DNA of 64,000 nucleotides from Cyclobacteriaceae bacterium (GTDB lineage Bacteria > Bacteroidota > Bacteroidia > Cytophagales > Cyclobacteriaceae), in NCBI GenBank assembly GCA_030584025.1, contig CP129487.1:1984001-2048000 (forward strand), read 5' to 3'. Every line of letters begins with the position of its first letter. The stretch's first letter is position 1. This document shows positions 1 through 9,570 of the stretch, one piece after another. The position numbers and the translations under genes were made by a program. The notes beneath the pieces are model-generated. The model worked only from the letters and a program-made list of their open reading frames with translations, did no database searches and was not told where the DNA came from.

Positions 1-999
1 TCACACACGGCAACACAGATAGTACTTGCAGTTCCGGAAGGAACAAAATCAGGTGGCATTACCTACAAAACTATTCACGGTTTCTCCGGAAACCTGGGTG
101 TAACGGTACGCGTACCAGCCCCTGGACCTCCCCCGCTTCCCATAACCTTGTATGACGAAACCATTGCGGCCGGTGGTGGCGATTGGAGTTGGAATGCCGT
201 AGTGTCGGATCGGGCAAGCACGGAGCAGTTCTATTCTGGCGATGTGGCATGGAAGTTCGAAACCACAAGTGGTGGTGGTCTTTCGGCTGGTGGCATCACC
301 GCTGTTGATGCAACAAGTCAGGAAGTATTTACCTTCGCTGTGTATGGTGGTCCCGGAACCGATGGGCTTGAGGTAGCCGCCATTCTCAATGATAACTGGG
401 GTGATTATAATTCAGTAACATTGGTAGAGGGCGCATGGACAGAATACCAAATCCCCCTTAGTTCATACCCGACAACAAACCTCACACAGGTTGTACGATT
501 CGCCTTGAAGGTTGAGGGCGCATCTTCATCCATTATTTATGCAGACCGGGTTGGTTTTGGCCCAGCGGGACCTGCGCCTTTGGATTATTATCTGTTTGAT
601 GATGCGCTGCAAAATGGTTGGCAACAGTGGGATGGTTGGGACCTGAACTCCAAAGATTTTGCAAATGAGGAAGAAGTGTTTAAAGGAACCAAGTCTATAA
701 AAGCCGTTTACAGTGGCCAATATGGTGCTATTCAGATTGGACGAGGATCAGCCTTTGACATGACGGGGTACACCACTTTAACCTTCCGTGTATATGCTGC
801 TGCCGCGCAACAGTTAATCGTGCAACTAAACAATGATGCCGATAATTATTTGAACATACCACAGGGTTGGAGTGAAGTAAGTTTACCTGTAGCCACTATG
901 AATGGCAACACCAGCGCAGTTTCAGAATTGCGCATTAAAAACAACAACGCCAACCTACCGGTAACCCTGTATTTTGATGAAATAGGATTAAGAAATTAA
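1..999 (+). CDS. Surface glycan-binding protein, 3' part (5' end outside window)
   Basis: The frame is open from base 1, so the gene starts upstream; an internal TTG/ATG start would be artificial. The first 45 or so residues look like the end of an IPT/TIG beta-sandwich. Two beta-rich modules follow, each beginning with a similar motif (LYDETIAAGGGDW and YYLFDDALQNGWQQW) and ending with a Y-D-x-[IV]-G-type strand (YADRVGFG and YFDEIGLRN). These resemble galactose-binding-fold carbohydrate-binding modules. In Bacteroidota, IPT/TIG-plus-binding-domain lipoproteins are the third surface component beside SusC/SusD, holding polysaccharide at the outer membrane. The GH30 and GH26 genes directly downstream suggest mannan as ligand; that is inference. 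There is no T9SS domain at the C-terminus, so a lipoprotein anchor at the missing N-terminus is likely. Confidence 0.7.
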   Translation, partial: SHTATQIVLAVPEGTKSGGITYKTIHGFSGNLGVTVRVPAPGPPPLPITLYDETIAAGGGDWSWNAVVSDRASTEQFYSGDVAWKFETTSGGGLSAGGITAVDATSQEVFTFAVYGGPGTDGLEVAAILNDNWGDYNSVTLVEGAWTEYQIPLSSYPTTNLTQVVRFALKVEGASSSIIYADRVGFGPAGPAPLDYYLFDDALQNGWQQWDGWDLNSKDFANEEEVFKGTKSIKAVYSGQYGAIQIGRGSAFDMTGYTTLTFRVYAAAAQQLIVQLNNDADNYLNIPQGWSEVSLPVATMNGNTSAVSELRIKNNNANLPVTLYFDEIGLRN

Positions 1000-1021
1000 A
1001 TCAGTAATAGAACAAAGAATA

Positions 1022-1057
1022 AGAAGGCTATTAGCTAAAAATAGCCTTCTATTCTTT
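1022..1057 (+). terminator. Intrinsic terminator-like hairpin
   Basis: A perfect 11-bp stem (1022-1032 with 1040-1050, AGAAGGCTATT/AATAGCCTTCT) encloses a 7-base loop and is followed by ATTCTTT. It lies 22 bp after the stop of the glycan-binding gene. It may end or attenuate transcription from the upstream SusC/D-like part before the enzyme genes. A TATATTTA box at 1073-1080, one base off TAnnTTTG, could be a fresh promoter for the GH30 gene. Confidence 0.7.
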
Positions 1058-1108
1058 AAATTAAAGACCAATTATATTTATTAGATACGTCCCAATTCCG
1101 ATTCGAAC

Positions 1109-2524
1109 ATGAAAATTTCCAAGCTAGTTATCAGTGCGTGTTGCTTACTTGTCATAACCATTTTATTCTCTTGTAGTAGCGAAACACCTGAAGCAAAAGA
1201 ACCCGATGTGGATCCGGTTTCAGATAGTATTGCATTAACCATAAACCTGACCAACAAAAAGCAGGAAATGATCGGCTTTGGAGGCGCGCTTACCTGGTAC
1301 AGTAATTGGCTTACCTCCAATACCAAGGTAAATGAAATTGCCGACCTGATGTTTACTGATTTGGGTATTGATATTATCCGTTTCAAAACATGGTACTATC
1401 CTGACAACTATCCCTCCAACAAGGAAGTAAGCAATATGTCTAACAACGGAGACAATGATTATGCAAAAGCGCATTGGGATGCAACCAATCAGTTATACAC
1501 ACTGGCAAAGCAACGAAACCCCAACGTAAAGGTTCTGCTATCATCATGGGGACCACCAATATCCTTGAAAGACAATAATAAATTAAGAGAAGGTACCCTT
1601 AAGAAAAATGAAAATGGCTTTATGTACGATGAGTTCGCAGAATACTGGAACAATCTGTTGGACTACACCCCCTTTAACCCTGACTATATCAGCATCCAGA
1701 ATGAACCCACCTACACCAATTCAAACTGGACAACCTGTAAGTGGTCCATTTCTGAAACCGCAGCATTACCGGGATACAATACGGCCCTCAATAAAGTATA
1801 TGATAAGATAAAAAACCGTGCGAATGTACCGCTATTGATTGGACCCGAGTCGCAAGACATACCTACGTATAGCCCATTTGTGAATGTCTTGAAAGACAAT
1901 CCGAATTGCGCCATGTTTGGCTGGCATCCTTATAACATTAACTCAACCACTTCGGCCGCATCCATTACTGCATCACTCAACAACGTAGCCAGCCTTTCAT
2001 CAAAGCCCAATATGATGACCGAGTTCTCTGATAACCTTTCATGGTTCAATACAGCCTTGTTTATTCAGGAGTCTTTAACTCGCGCCAACACTTCGGCTTA
2101 CATTTATTGGAAACTCATGTGGGCCACACCCACTTCAGGCGAAGATGCAGCTATGATCAGTACCGGATCAAGTCCAACTTCACCGTACCAGGTAACACCC
2201 TACTATCATCTCATCAAGCACTTCTCAAAAAATATCGATGCAGGCTACCATCGGGTAGAAACAACAACGGCTACCACTCCTGCCTCAAATTTAGTTACGT
2301 CAGCATTTGTAAGTCCTGATAACACGAAAGTCACCATCGTTGTAATTAATAACGGCACATCGAATGCTAAAGTGCATTTTATTGCCGAAGGTAAAACGGC
2401 TACCGGTATTAGCGTGGTTCAAAGCAAGGAAGGAAGCTACTACACATCGGTAACAACTACATCTCCTTCAAAATCGATAATCCTTCCGGGTAAAACCATA
2501 ACTACGGTGGTGCTTGATCTATAG
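1109..2524 (+). CDS. GH30-family glycoside hydrolase, lipoprotein
   Basis: This 471-residue protein has a lipoprotein signal peptide (lipobox LFSC, Cys22) and would be anchored in the outer membrane. The GH30 (beta/alpha)8 barrel plus side beta-domain fits the motif set: GFGGALTWY near residue 56, the acid/base Glu199 in SIQNEPTY and the nucleophile Glu305 in MMTEFSDN. The C-terminal 100 residues form the beta-sandwich typical of the family. GH30 enzymes cleave beta-linked glucans, xylans or related chains; the exact substrate cannot be read from sequence. The neighbouring GH26 and GH5 genes suggest a role in breaking down beta-mannan or a mixed hemicellulose. The GH26 start codon is 10 bp downstream of its stop, so the two are probably co-transcribed. 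Confidence 0.85.
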   Translation: MKISKLVISACCLLVITILFSCSSETPEAKEPDVDPVSDSIALTINLTNKKQEMIGFGGALTWYSNWLTSNTKVNEIADLMFTDLGIDIIRFKTWYYPDNYPSNKEVSNMSNNGDNDYAKAHWDATNQLYTLAKQRNPNVKVLLSSWGPPISLKDNNKLREGTLKKNENGFMYDEFAEYWNNLLDYTPFNPDYISIQNEPTYTNSNWTTCKWSISETAALPGYNTALNKVYDKIKNRANVPLLIGPESQDIPTYSPFVNVLKDNPNCAMFGWHPYNINSTTSAASITASLNNVASLSSKPNMMTEFSDNLSWFNTALFIQESLTRANTSAYIYWKLMWATPTSGEDAAMISTGSSPTSPYQVTPYYHLIKHFSKNIDAGYHRVETTTATTPASNLVTSAFVSPDNTKVTIVVINNGTSNAKVHFIAEGKTATGISVVQSKEGSYYTSVTTTSPSKSIILPGKTITTVVLDL

Positions 2525-2534
2525 TGCTTTGTAA

Positions 2535-3923
2535 ATGATTGATCGGTCCACTTTAATCGCAAGCTGTGTTTTATTGATGCTGCGTTCATTTGCTCAAGTA
2601 GATGATAACGCATCAGAAAAAACAATTATCCTGTACAATAATCTCAAGGCCATTCAAAACAGCAATTACTTTCTATTCGGACAAGAGTTTTTTAACAGTT
2701 TCAAGTTTAGTTCCGGTAGTGCACATGGTGATGAAACCTATTCCGATAGTCATGAAGTAACCGGAGCCTACCCTGCCGTGCTTGGGTCAGACTTCCATTA
2801 CTATCTTGACAAGAGCGACACAGAAAGAGGCTACCACACCGATGCAGTAAAATGGGCTTACCAACAAGGGCTTGTTGTTACTTTTGACTGGCACATTAGC
2901 GCCCGAAACACCTCATCGTACACCTGCGATGGATCACCTGTTAATCTGGCTAAGAATATTGCCACTGGAAATACAAATGGCGATCGCGATTGGTACCTCG
3001 CTGAATTGGATAAGGTGGTCGACATCATTAACAACGATTTGGTCGTGAACGGTGAGAACATACCCATTGTATTCAGGCCACTGCATGAAATGAATGGCAA
3101 TTGGTTTTGGTGGGGCGCCAACTGTTCAGGATTTACCCCTGCTGAGTACAAAGCTCTCTTTCAACTAACAGTCAAATATATTAAAGAAAGAACAACAAGT
3201 GTTTTATTCTGTTGGTCGCCCAATAGTCCGGTTAACAGTACGGTAATCACGAATTATTACCCTGGCGATGAATATGTAGATGTACTTGGCCTGGATATGT
3301 ATGAAATTACAGCGAACCCTTTTCGTCAATATATAGCAGCTATTGTAGACTATGCCCAGACACACGGTAAAATTGCGGTGTTGAGTGAAACCGGATATCG
3401 AAACGATACAGGAAACGGAGAAACTGCCGCTAAGTATTGGAACGATACCGTGCTGCCGGCTATTGTAAATGATACATCCGGAAAGGCATTAAATATTGCA
3501 TGGGTATTGACGTGGATTAACGCCAGTTGGTCGCATCCCTATGTGCCACATGCCGCCAGTACAACAGCGGCCAAACAAAGCTTCAGCAATTTTAAAAACT
3601 CAAAACATGTGATGTTTAGCGATGAGATTGAAAACATATATCAGCCTCTACTCATCCTGTCAAACGAAGAAAATTTTAACGCGGATAACGTGCATGTGAA
3701 GCTTATCCCGGACCGGCATCAGATTGTTGTTGAGTTTAAAGAATTCTACTCACCAACATGGGTCAGTATTTTTGATCTGTCCGGAAAGAAATTAATCGAA
3801 GAAAAAACAGACAAACAGGAAATTATCTTTTCAACGGAACGACTGTTGATAAAACCAGCAGTTTATATCATTAAGGTTGCAAACGCAAACAAAACCGTAG
3901 TTCAGAAATTATTGATACGATAA
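2535..3923 (+). CDS. GH26 beta-mannanase with T9SS type A sorting domain
   Basis: This 462-residue protein has a short signal peptide ending at SFAQ. The GH26 catalytic domain spans about residues 30-365. The acid/base is Glu185 in FRPLHEMNGNWFWWG, the best-known GH26 signature, and the nucleophile is Glu285 in VLSETGYR. GH26 enzymes mainly hydrolyse beta-1,4-mannan. The last 80 residues (VSIFDLSGKKLIEE, ending PAVYIIKV...VVQKLLIR) form a type A T9SS C-terminal domain, so the enzyme should be exported across the outer membrane and attached to the cell surface or released. This is the strongest evidence that the locus targets mannan. It is spaced 49 bp from the following regulator gene. Confidence 0.9.
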   Translation: MIDRSTLIASCVLLMLRSFAQVDDNASEKTIILYNNLKAIQNSNYFLFGQEFFNSFKFSSGSAHGDETYSDSHEVTGAYPAVLGSDFHYYLDKSDTERGYHTDAVKWAYQQGLVVTFDWHISARNTSSYTCDGSPVNLAKNIATGNTNGDRDWYLAELDKVVDIINNDLVVNGENIPIVFRPLHEMNGNWFWWGANCSGFTPAEYKALFQLTVKYIKERTTSVLFCWSPNSPVNSTVITNYYPGDEYVDVLGLDMYEITANPFRQYIAAIVDYAQTHGKIAVLSETGYRNDTGNGETAAKYWNDTVLPAIVNDTSGKALNIAWVLTWINASWSHPYVPHAASTTAAKQSFSNFKNSKHVMFSDEIENIYQPLLILSNEENFNADNVHVKLIPDRHQIVVEFKEFYSPTWVSIFDLSGKKLIEEKTDKQEIIFSTERLLIKPAVYIIKVANANKTVVQKLLIR

Positions 3924-3927
3924 GTTC

Positions 3928-3946
3928 TTCACCGTGTATGGGTGAA
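3928..3946 (+). terminator. Weak hairpin between GH26 and regulator
   Basis: TTCACC at 3928-3933 pairs with GGTGAA at 3941-3946 around a 7-base loop. A T-containing stretch (TGTTTGTTTT) follows, but the stem is short. It might reduce read-through into the regulator gene. Confidence 0.3.
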
Positions 3947-3972
3947 TGCACTGTTTGTTTTAAAAGGATAAA

Positions 3973-6900
3973 ATGAATAGATTAATATTCATGAAACGGA
4001 ATACAGCAGCGAATAGAAGAAGTAGCGCCCTCCTGCTATGGATGAGCATCCTGGTGATTGTGTTAATTCCGTTTATCAGCCAGGCTCAACCCGAAGATTT
4101 ACACAAGAAAAAACTCGTATTTGATCAGCTGCAGGAAGAGTTAAGCTTATCACAAAGTTCAATCAATTGTATCTTACAGGACAGCGAAGGATACCTCTGG
4201 ATCGGTACCTGGTCAGGATTGATTCGCTATGATGGATATACAACCACCGTGTTTCACTCCGAAAATCAACCCGGAAAATTACAAAGCAATAAGATACTTA
4301 CGCTATACGAAGATCAATCCGGATTTCTGTGGATAGGCACACATATGGGCGGCCTTTTCCGGTATAACAAAAACAATACTACGTTTGAAAAATTTGCAAA
4401 CGATGAGCTTGATCCATCCAGTCTAAGCAACAATAATATCCGCGCCATACAGGAAGATGCTGCAGGCAATTTGTGGATTGGAACTGAAAATGGAATCAAC
4501 ATTCTTAAAAAAGATGGCTCAGGTTTTTCACACATCAATACTAAAACCTCCCCTACGCTTACTCACGACTATATTACATCATTACACAAGTCAGCCAACA
4601 ACGAAATGTGGATTGGCACAGTCTACGGACTCAATAAATTACAAAGTGGCGATGACCGTTATGTGTTTAAAAACTACCTGTTCGATAAGGAACCGGAAAA
4701 CCATGGGTTACATAACCACATTTATGATATCGCAAGTCTTCCTACTGAAAATGGTACCGGCATTTGGCTAACAACCAAAAAAGGACTTAAGGCGCTTATT
4801 AATGGACAGCTTAACAGCTATAGCGTCCCTAACAAACCCGCAAGTTACAGTTTGTTTAGCAGTCTTCAGGTTGTTCCGGGCGACCGCCCCTACCTGATAG
4901 CGGGTTCTGAGTCTGGAATTTCATTCTTCGATGTAGCGGCCATGCAATTTGATGAACGCATTCAAACCGGTTGGAACGAAATGAATTTAAGCCACGGTTC
5001 TGTCACATCGTTATATATTGATCGTGGTGGTGTATTGTGGGTGGGTACAAAAAAGGGTATCAATAAATTTGACTCGTACACTAAAGAATTTGAGTCGTTT
5101 ACTGTTGCCCAGTTCGATAAAACCAAAAGTATTATTACAGGCATTCAACTATCCGCTACTGGAGGGTATTGGATATCTACCATTGGTGGAGGGCTTTATA
5201 AGTTTGATGGAAATAATTCCTTCACAAAGTATAAGATTATCGCACCGGAAGAAAATACCTTCACCGAGTTTGTTCAAACCCTGTACTCTGATGGAAAGGG
5301 AAGTGTATGGGTGGGCACCGCTGGCGCTGGCGTTTATCACTTCAATGAACATCAGCTTACCACACCAGAGATCACTTCTTACAATCATTATTCAACTGAA
5401 ACCAATCCTATATTAAAGGATAATTACATCATGGCCATAACAAGCGATGGACGTGACAATGTATTGATTGGAACATGGAGCGGTGGCTTATATAAGATTC
5501 TGCAACATGGTGATGTTATTCGCTATGAAGATCCGCGGCTGTCAACCGCACCTAATGTGATCCTATATGTTGACCGGTCGGGCACAACCTGGGTAGGCAC
5601 CCGCGGCAATGGTTTCTTCAGCATTAAAGAAGACGGAGTAGAGCTAAAAGTAGAACACTATAAACGATCGGAGACAAATAGCATCAACGATAATTTCATC
5701 AACTGCATATATGAAGATCATGCCGGAATTTTTTGGCTGGCAACCGATGGCGGATTAAGTTCCTTTGACAGAAGGCGTAACATCTTTGAGCATTACAAAA
5801 TTGAGGGAGGCCCCAGTAACGATGTTATTGTGAGCATCCTGGAGGATAGTCAGGGAAAATTATGGCTTGCCCACTGGAATGGCTTGACCGTAGTTGACCC
5901 TTCAGATGAAACCTGGACACGAAACTATGATCGAAACGATCATATCATGGGCGGTTTCTACTATAATAATGTTTGTACCAAAGGCATAGAGGGAGAGCTG
6001 CTGTTTGCAGGTTCGGAAGGTTTTAACCGGATTGACACAAAAAAAATAATTCAACGACCTGAAAATTCTCCTTTAGCCATTACCCAGTTTGAATTATTTG
6101 GAAAAGACGTTGCCTATGGAGAAGAAGTAAACGGCCGAACACTGTTAAACGAACCGCTTCGCAATAACTCCATCATTGAATTGAAGCATTTCGAAAACTC
6201 CATTGCCTTCGAGTTTGCCTCGCTCGATTTTGCAGCTCCTCCTAAAATCCGGTATGCGTATATGCTGGAAGGATTTAACGATACCTGGAGTTACACAGAA
6301 AGTGATAGAAGGTTTGCCAACTATACCAACCTGAACCCCGGTACCTACACGTTTAAGGTAAAGGCATCCGGCATAGACGGTACCTGGCAGGAAAAGTACA
6401 GTCAGCTCACGCTTATCATTCATCCGCCTTGGTGGAAAACATACTGGGCAGCCGTATTATATGTATTGCTCGGATTTGTAGCCCTGTACATTTTCAGAAA
6501 ATTCATTCTGCTACGTGCCAACTTGCTTCACGACATAAAACTTGAACGCTTACAACGCGAAAACCTGGAAAAGTTAAACAAAGCCAAACTCGATTTCTTT
6601 ACGAATATTTCTCACGAGTTCCGTACACCACTTACCCTTATACTCGGGCCGGCACAATCACTTTTAGAATCGGGAGAGTTAAGCAAGCAGGGAAGAAACG
6701 ATGTTGCCAGTATCAGCGACAATTCGCAACGCTTGCTAAGGCTTGTTAATCAACTGCTAGATTTCAGAAAAGCCGAATCAGGAAACCTTGACCTGAAAGT
6801 ATCTGAAGGCAACATGGTGAGGTTTGTGCGTGAAATCAAACTTTCATTTGATTCGCTAGCTGAACAGATGCAGATCAATTTCCGCATGGAATCTACCCAT

Positions 6901-8163
6901 GAAAATATTAAGGTGTGGTTTGATCGCGATCAATTTGAAAAAATCCTGTTCAACCTGTTATCCAATGCATTTAAACACACTCCGCAAGGCGGAAGAATCG
7001 TGCTTGAGGTGAATGACGTGGGTAACCATGTGGAGATTATCGTAAAAGACTCCGGTAGAGGCATCCGCCAGGAACACTTCGAACAAATTTTTCAAACCTT
7101 TTTCAGTTATGATGAAGACCGGCAACATACCGGAACAGGCATAGGACTTGCACTTTCAAAAAGCCTGATCGATATGCACCACGGAACCCTTCAGGTTGAA
7201 AGTAAGGAAGGGGAATACACACATTTTAAGATCACCTTAAAGAAAGGAAAAGACCACTTCACTCATGAAGAAATTCAACCCTGGTCAGATGACCTGGAAT
7301 CCATGGACCACTACCCTTCGCTGATTGATGCGGAATGGAGCTCCATCGTTTACGAGGAGTCAAATGAAAAGAGCGACAGAAGCAAATCGTCCTTACCGAA
7401 ACTGTTGATCGTGGAAGATGTTGGCGCTGTACGCGCGTACATTAAATCGATTTTTAATAAAAATTATACAGTTATAGAAGCCACACAAGGTGAAGAAGGA
7501 TGGGATAAGGCGTTGAACAACATCCCCGATATTATTATCAGCGATGTAATGATGCCGGTTATGGATGGCATTACGTTATGTAAGCGACTAAAATCTGACA
7601 AACGAACATCACACATTCCACTTATTTTGCTTACTGCGCGTACCTCCTTGATTTTTAAAGTGGAAGGGCTTGAAACGGGGGCTGATGAATACCTGACAAA
7701 GCCATTCAACCCCAGGGTGCTGGAGTTAAAAGCGAGAAACCTGCTTCAACTTCGTGCTCGCTTGCACGAAGCCTTTAAGAACAGCCAGGTACTTAACATT
7801 GAACCTAAAAAAGTAACACTCAACTCAGCAGACGAATTATTCATACAACAAGTGCTGGAGAGCATAGAAAACAACATGCCTAATGCTGAGTACACCATAG
7901 AACATCTTTGCCATGATGTTGCCATGAGCCGCATGCAGCTATACCGAAAACTAAAAGCACTCACAGGCCTTTCTGCCAATGAGTTTATTCGTTGCATGCG
8001 CTTGAAACGTGCTGCACAACTGTTGGAACAACAACAGCTTACCATAGCAGAAGTGACCTACGAAGTTGGATTTACAGATCTCCCCTACTTCCGTGAATGT
8101 TTTAAGAAAATGTTTGGCGTTACACCTTCAGAATATGCCCAACGAAACATGATGGAGAAATAA
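3973..8163 (+). CDS. Hybrid two-component system sensor/AraC regulator (HTCS)
   Basis: This 1396-residue single-chain regulator combines sensor, kinase, receiver and DNA-binding parts. After a signal segment (cleavage near SQAQ, residue 39) come many propeller repeats of the form LWIGT.GLxRYD (about 50-730), a Y_Y_Y domain (about 740-815) and one membrane helix (about 822-842). A HisKA domain follows with phospho-acceptor His881 in NISHEFRTPL, then an HATPase with N box NLLSNAFKHT and G boxes DSGRGI and GTGIGLALS. The receiver has Asp1191 in ISDVMMPVMDG, and an AraC-type helix-turn-helix fills the last 100 residues. HTCS proteins bind oligosaccharides in the periplasm and switch on their polysaccharide locus. 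A second possible start is the ATG at 3991. Its stop overlaps the esterase start by one base. Confidence 0.95.
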   Translation: MNRLIFMKRNTAANRRSSALLLWMSILVIVLIPFISQAQPEDLHKKKLVFDQLQEELSLSQSSINCILQDSEGYLWIGTWSGLIRYDGYTTTVFHSENQPGKLQSNKILTLYEDQSGFLWIGTHMGGLFRYNKNNTTFEKFANDELDPSSLSNNNIRAIQEDAAGNLWIGTENGINILKKDGSGFSHINTKTSPTLTHDYITSLHKSANNEMWIGTVYGLNKLQSGDDRYVFKNYLFDKEPENHGLHNHIYDIASLPTENGTGIWLTTKKGLKALINGQLNSYSVPNKPASYSLFSSLQVVPGDRPYLIAGSESGISFFDVAAMQFDERIQTGWNEMNLSHGSVTSLYIDRGGVLWVGTKKGINKFDSYTKEFESFTVAQFDKTKSIITGIQLSATGGYWISTIGGGLYKFDGNNSFTKYKIIAPEENTFTEFVQTLYSDGKGSVWVGTAGAGVYHFNEHQLTTPEITSYNHYSTETNPILKDNYIMAITSDGRDNVLIGTWSGGLYKILQHGDVIRYEDPRLSTAPNVILYVDRSGTTWVGTRGNGFFSIKEDGVELKVEHYKRSETNSINDNFINCIYEDHAGIFWLATDGGLSSFDRRRNIFEHYKIEGGPSNDVIVSILEDSQGKLWLAHWNGLTVVDPSDETWTRNYDRNDHIMGGFYYNNVCTKGIEGELLFAGSEGFNRIDTKKIIQRPENSPLAITQFELFGKDVAYGEEVNGRTLLNEPLRNNSIIELKHFENSIAFEFASLDFAAPPKIRYAYMLEGFNDTWSYTESDRRFANYTNLNPGTYTFKVKASGIDGTWQEKYSQLTLIIHPPWWKTYWAAVLYVLLGFVALYIFRKFILLRANLLHDIKLERLQRENLEKLNKAKLDFFTNISHEFRTPLTLILGPAQSLLESGELSKQGRNDVASISDNSQRLLRLVNQLLDFRKAESGNLDLKVSEGNMVRFVREIKLSFDSLAEQMQINFRMESTHENIKVWFDRDQFEKILFNLLSNAFKHTPQGGRIVLEVNDVGNHVEIIVKDSGRGIRQEHFEQIFQTFFSYDEDRQHTGTGIGLALSKSLIDMHHGTLQVESKEGEYTHFKITLKKGKDHFTHEEIQPWSDDLESMDHYPSLIDAEWSSIVYEESNEKSDRSKSSLPKLLIVEDVGAVRAYIKSIFNKNYTVIEATQGEEGWDKALNNIPDIIISDVMMPVMDGITLCKRLKSDKRTSHIPLILLTARTSLIFKVEGLETGADEYLTKPFNPRVLELKARNLLQLRARLHEAFKNSQVLNIEPKKVTLNSADELFIQQVLESIENNMPNAEYTIEHLCHDVAMSRMQLYRKLKALTGLSANEFIRCMRLKRAAQLLEQQQLTIAEVTYEVGFTDLPYFRECFKKMFGVTPSEYAQRNMMEK

Positions 8164-9560
8164 TGAAATGTAGCCTAAGAATCGTTCTGTTTGTTATCCT
8201 CATAGCTGATGTCAGTGCAGCAAAAGCGAATGTCATTCTACCATCCCTTTTCAGCGATCACATGGTGCTGCAACAAAATACCACCGTTACCATTTGGGGA
8301 TGGGCCAAGGCGCTGGAAGAAGTAAAAATTACAGTAAGCTGGAATACAGCCAAAGAATACAAGAAAGTGACGGATGTTACCTCCCACTGGAGTTTCAATA
8401 TTGAAACCCCAAAAGCCGGAGGCCCCTATCAGATTACCATACAAGGGTATAACACCATTGTTATCGATGATGTACTTATTGGTGAAGTGTGGTTGGGCAG
8501 TGGTCAATCTAACATGGAGTGGACGCCAGCCATGAAAATTGATGGTGGTGAAGATGAAAAATTGAAAGCCAATTATCCGCAGCTACGGTTTTTTACAGTT
8601 CTGCCCTGGGCTGATCCAACACCACAAAAGTATGTGGCCGGAAAATGGGTGGTGTGTACTCCGGAAAGTATGTACTACTTCAGCGCGTTGATGTATTTTT
8701 TCGGAAGGGAAATTCATTCCAAAGTAAATGCTCCAGTCGGACTTATCTGTTCAGCTTGGGGTGGTTCACCTGCTGAAGCGTGGATGCCTGAATCCATTTT
8801 TGAAAGTGACAACATCTTAAAAGCAAGCGCCAATTCATTAACGCCTGTCAGGTGGAGCCCGATTGAACCGGCACGTTTGTACAACACTATGGTCCATCCT
8901 CTAATTCCTTACAAGATCAAGGGCGCATTGTGGTATCAAGGTGAAGCAAACACAAGCAATGCTAACCACTACCAACGAACACTAACAGCGCTGATTAACA
9001 GTTGGCGCGCGTCATGGGGCTACGACTTTCCATTCTACATCGTCCAGATAGCCCCATGGTCGGGTTATGGTAAGGATAATGTTTCGGGAGCTGTTGTACG
9101 GGATCAACAACGAAAAGTAACGGAGTCAGTTCCTAATACCGGGTTGGTAGTTGTATCCGATATTGGCGATCTGGAAGACATCCATCCCCGAAACAAAATC
9201 GATGTGGGAAAAAGATTGGTGGCATGGGCACTTCATCATGATTATGGATTTACCATTCCATTTTCAGGGCCGCTGTATCAATCGTATGAAATAAAAAATG
9301 GTAAGGTAATTATTCATTTCAGGCACAGCGAAGGAGGATTGTTAGCCAAAGGTGGCGTGTTAAGCGAGTTTGAGCTCTACGATGGGAAACAGTGGCTTTC
9401 TGCTTCTGCTAAAATCAACGGAGCAACTGTAGTCCTGAATACAAAACCTCTTCAAACAGTAAAAGGTTTTCGCTTCGCCTATAAAAATGATTCCAATCCG
9501 AATCTTTTTAACAAGGCCAATCTACCCGCATCCTGTTTTGAAGTGTTGATAGACAAGTAG
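8163..9560 (+). CDS. SASA-type (sialate O-acetylesterase-like) carbohydrate esterase
   Basis: This 465-residue secreted protein has an N-terminal signal peptide (to about residue 23). It begins like the sialate O-acetylesterase family (LPSLFSDHMVLQQ, residues 26-38). The SGNH nucleophile lies in LGSGQSNMEW near residue 117, WYQGEAN near 258 is a second family block, and DIHPRNK near 342 holds the catalytic Asp/His pair. The family removes O-acetyl groups from sugars. Set between mannan hydrolases it probably deacetylates mannan or glucomannan so that the glycosidases can act; that substrate is inferred from context. There is no T9SS domain, so it is probably periplasmic. It overlaps the regulator stop by one base and is followed 10 bp later by the GH5 gene. 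Confidence 0.85.
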   Translation: MKCSLRIVLFVILIADVSAAKANVILPSLFSDHMVLQQNTTVTIWGWAKALEEVKITVSWNTAKEYKKVTDVTSHWSFNIETPKAGGPYQITIQGYNTIVIDDVLIGEVWLGSGQSNMEWTPAMKIDGGEDEKLKANYPQLRFFTVLPWADPTPQKYVAGKWVVCTPESMYYFSALMYFFGREIHSKVNAPVGLICSAWGGSPAEAWMPESIFESDNILKASANSLTPVRWSPIEPARLYNTMVHPLIPYKIKGALWYQGEANTSNANHYQRTLTALINSWRASWGYDFPFYIVQIAPWSGYGKDNVSGAVVRDQQRKVTESVPNTGLVVVSDIGDLEDIHPRNKIDVGKRLVAWALHHDYGFTIPFSGPLYQSYEIKNGKVIIHFRHSEGGLLAKGGVLSEFELYDGKQWLSASAKINGATVVLNTKPLQTVKGFRFAYKNDSNPNLFNKANLPASCFEVLIDK

Positions 9561-9570
9561 ACCAACTTTT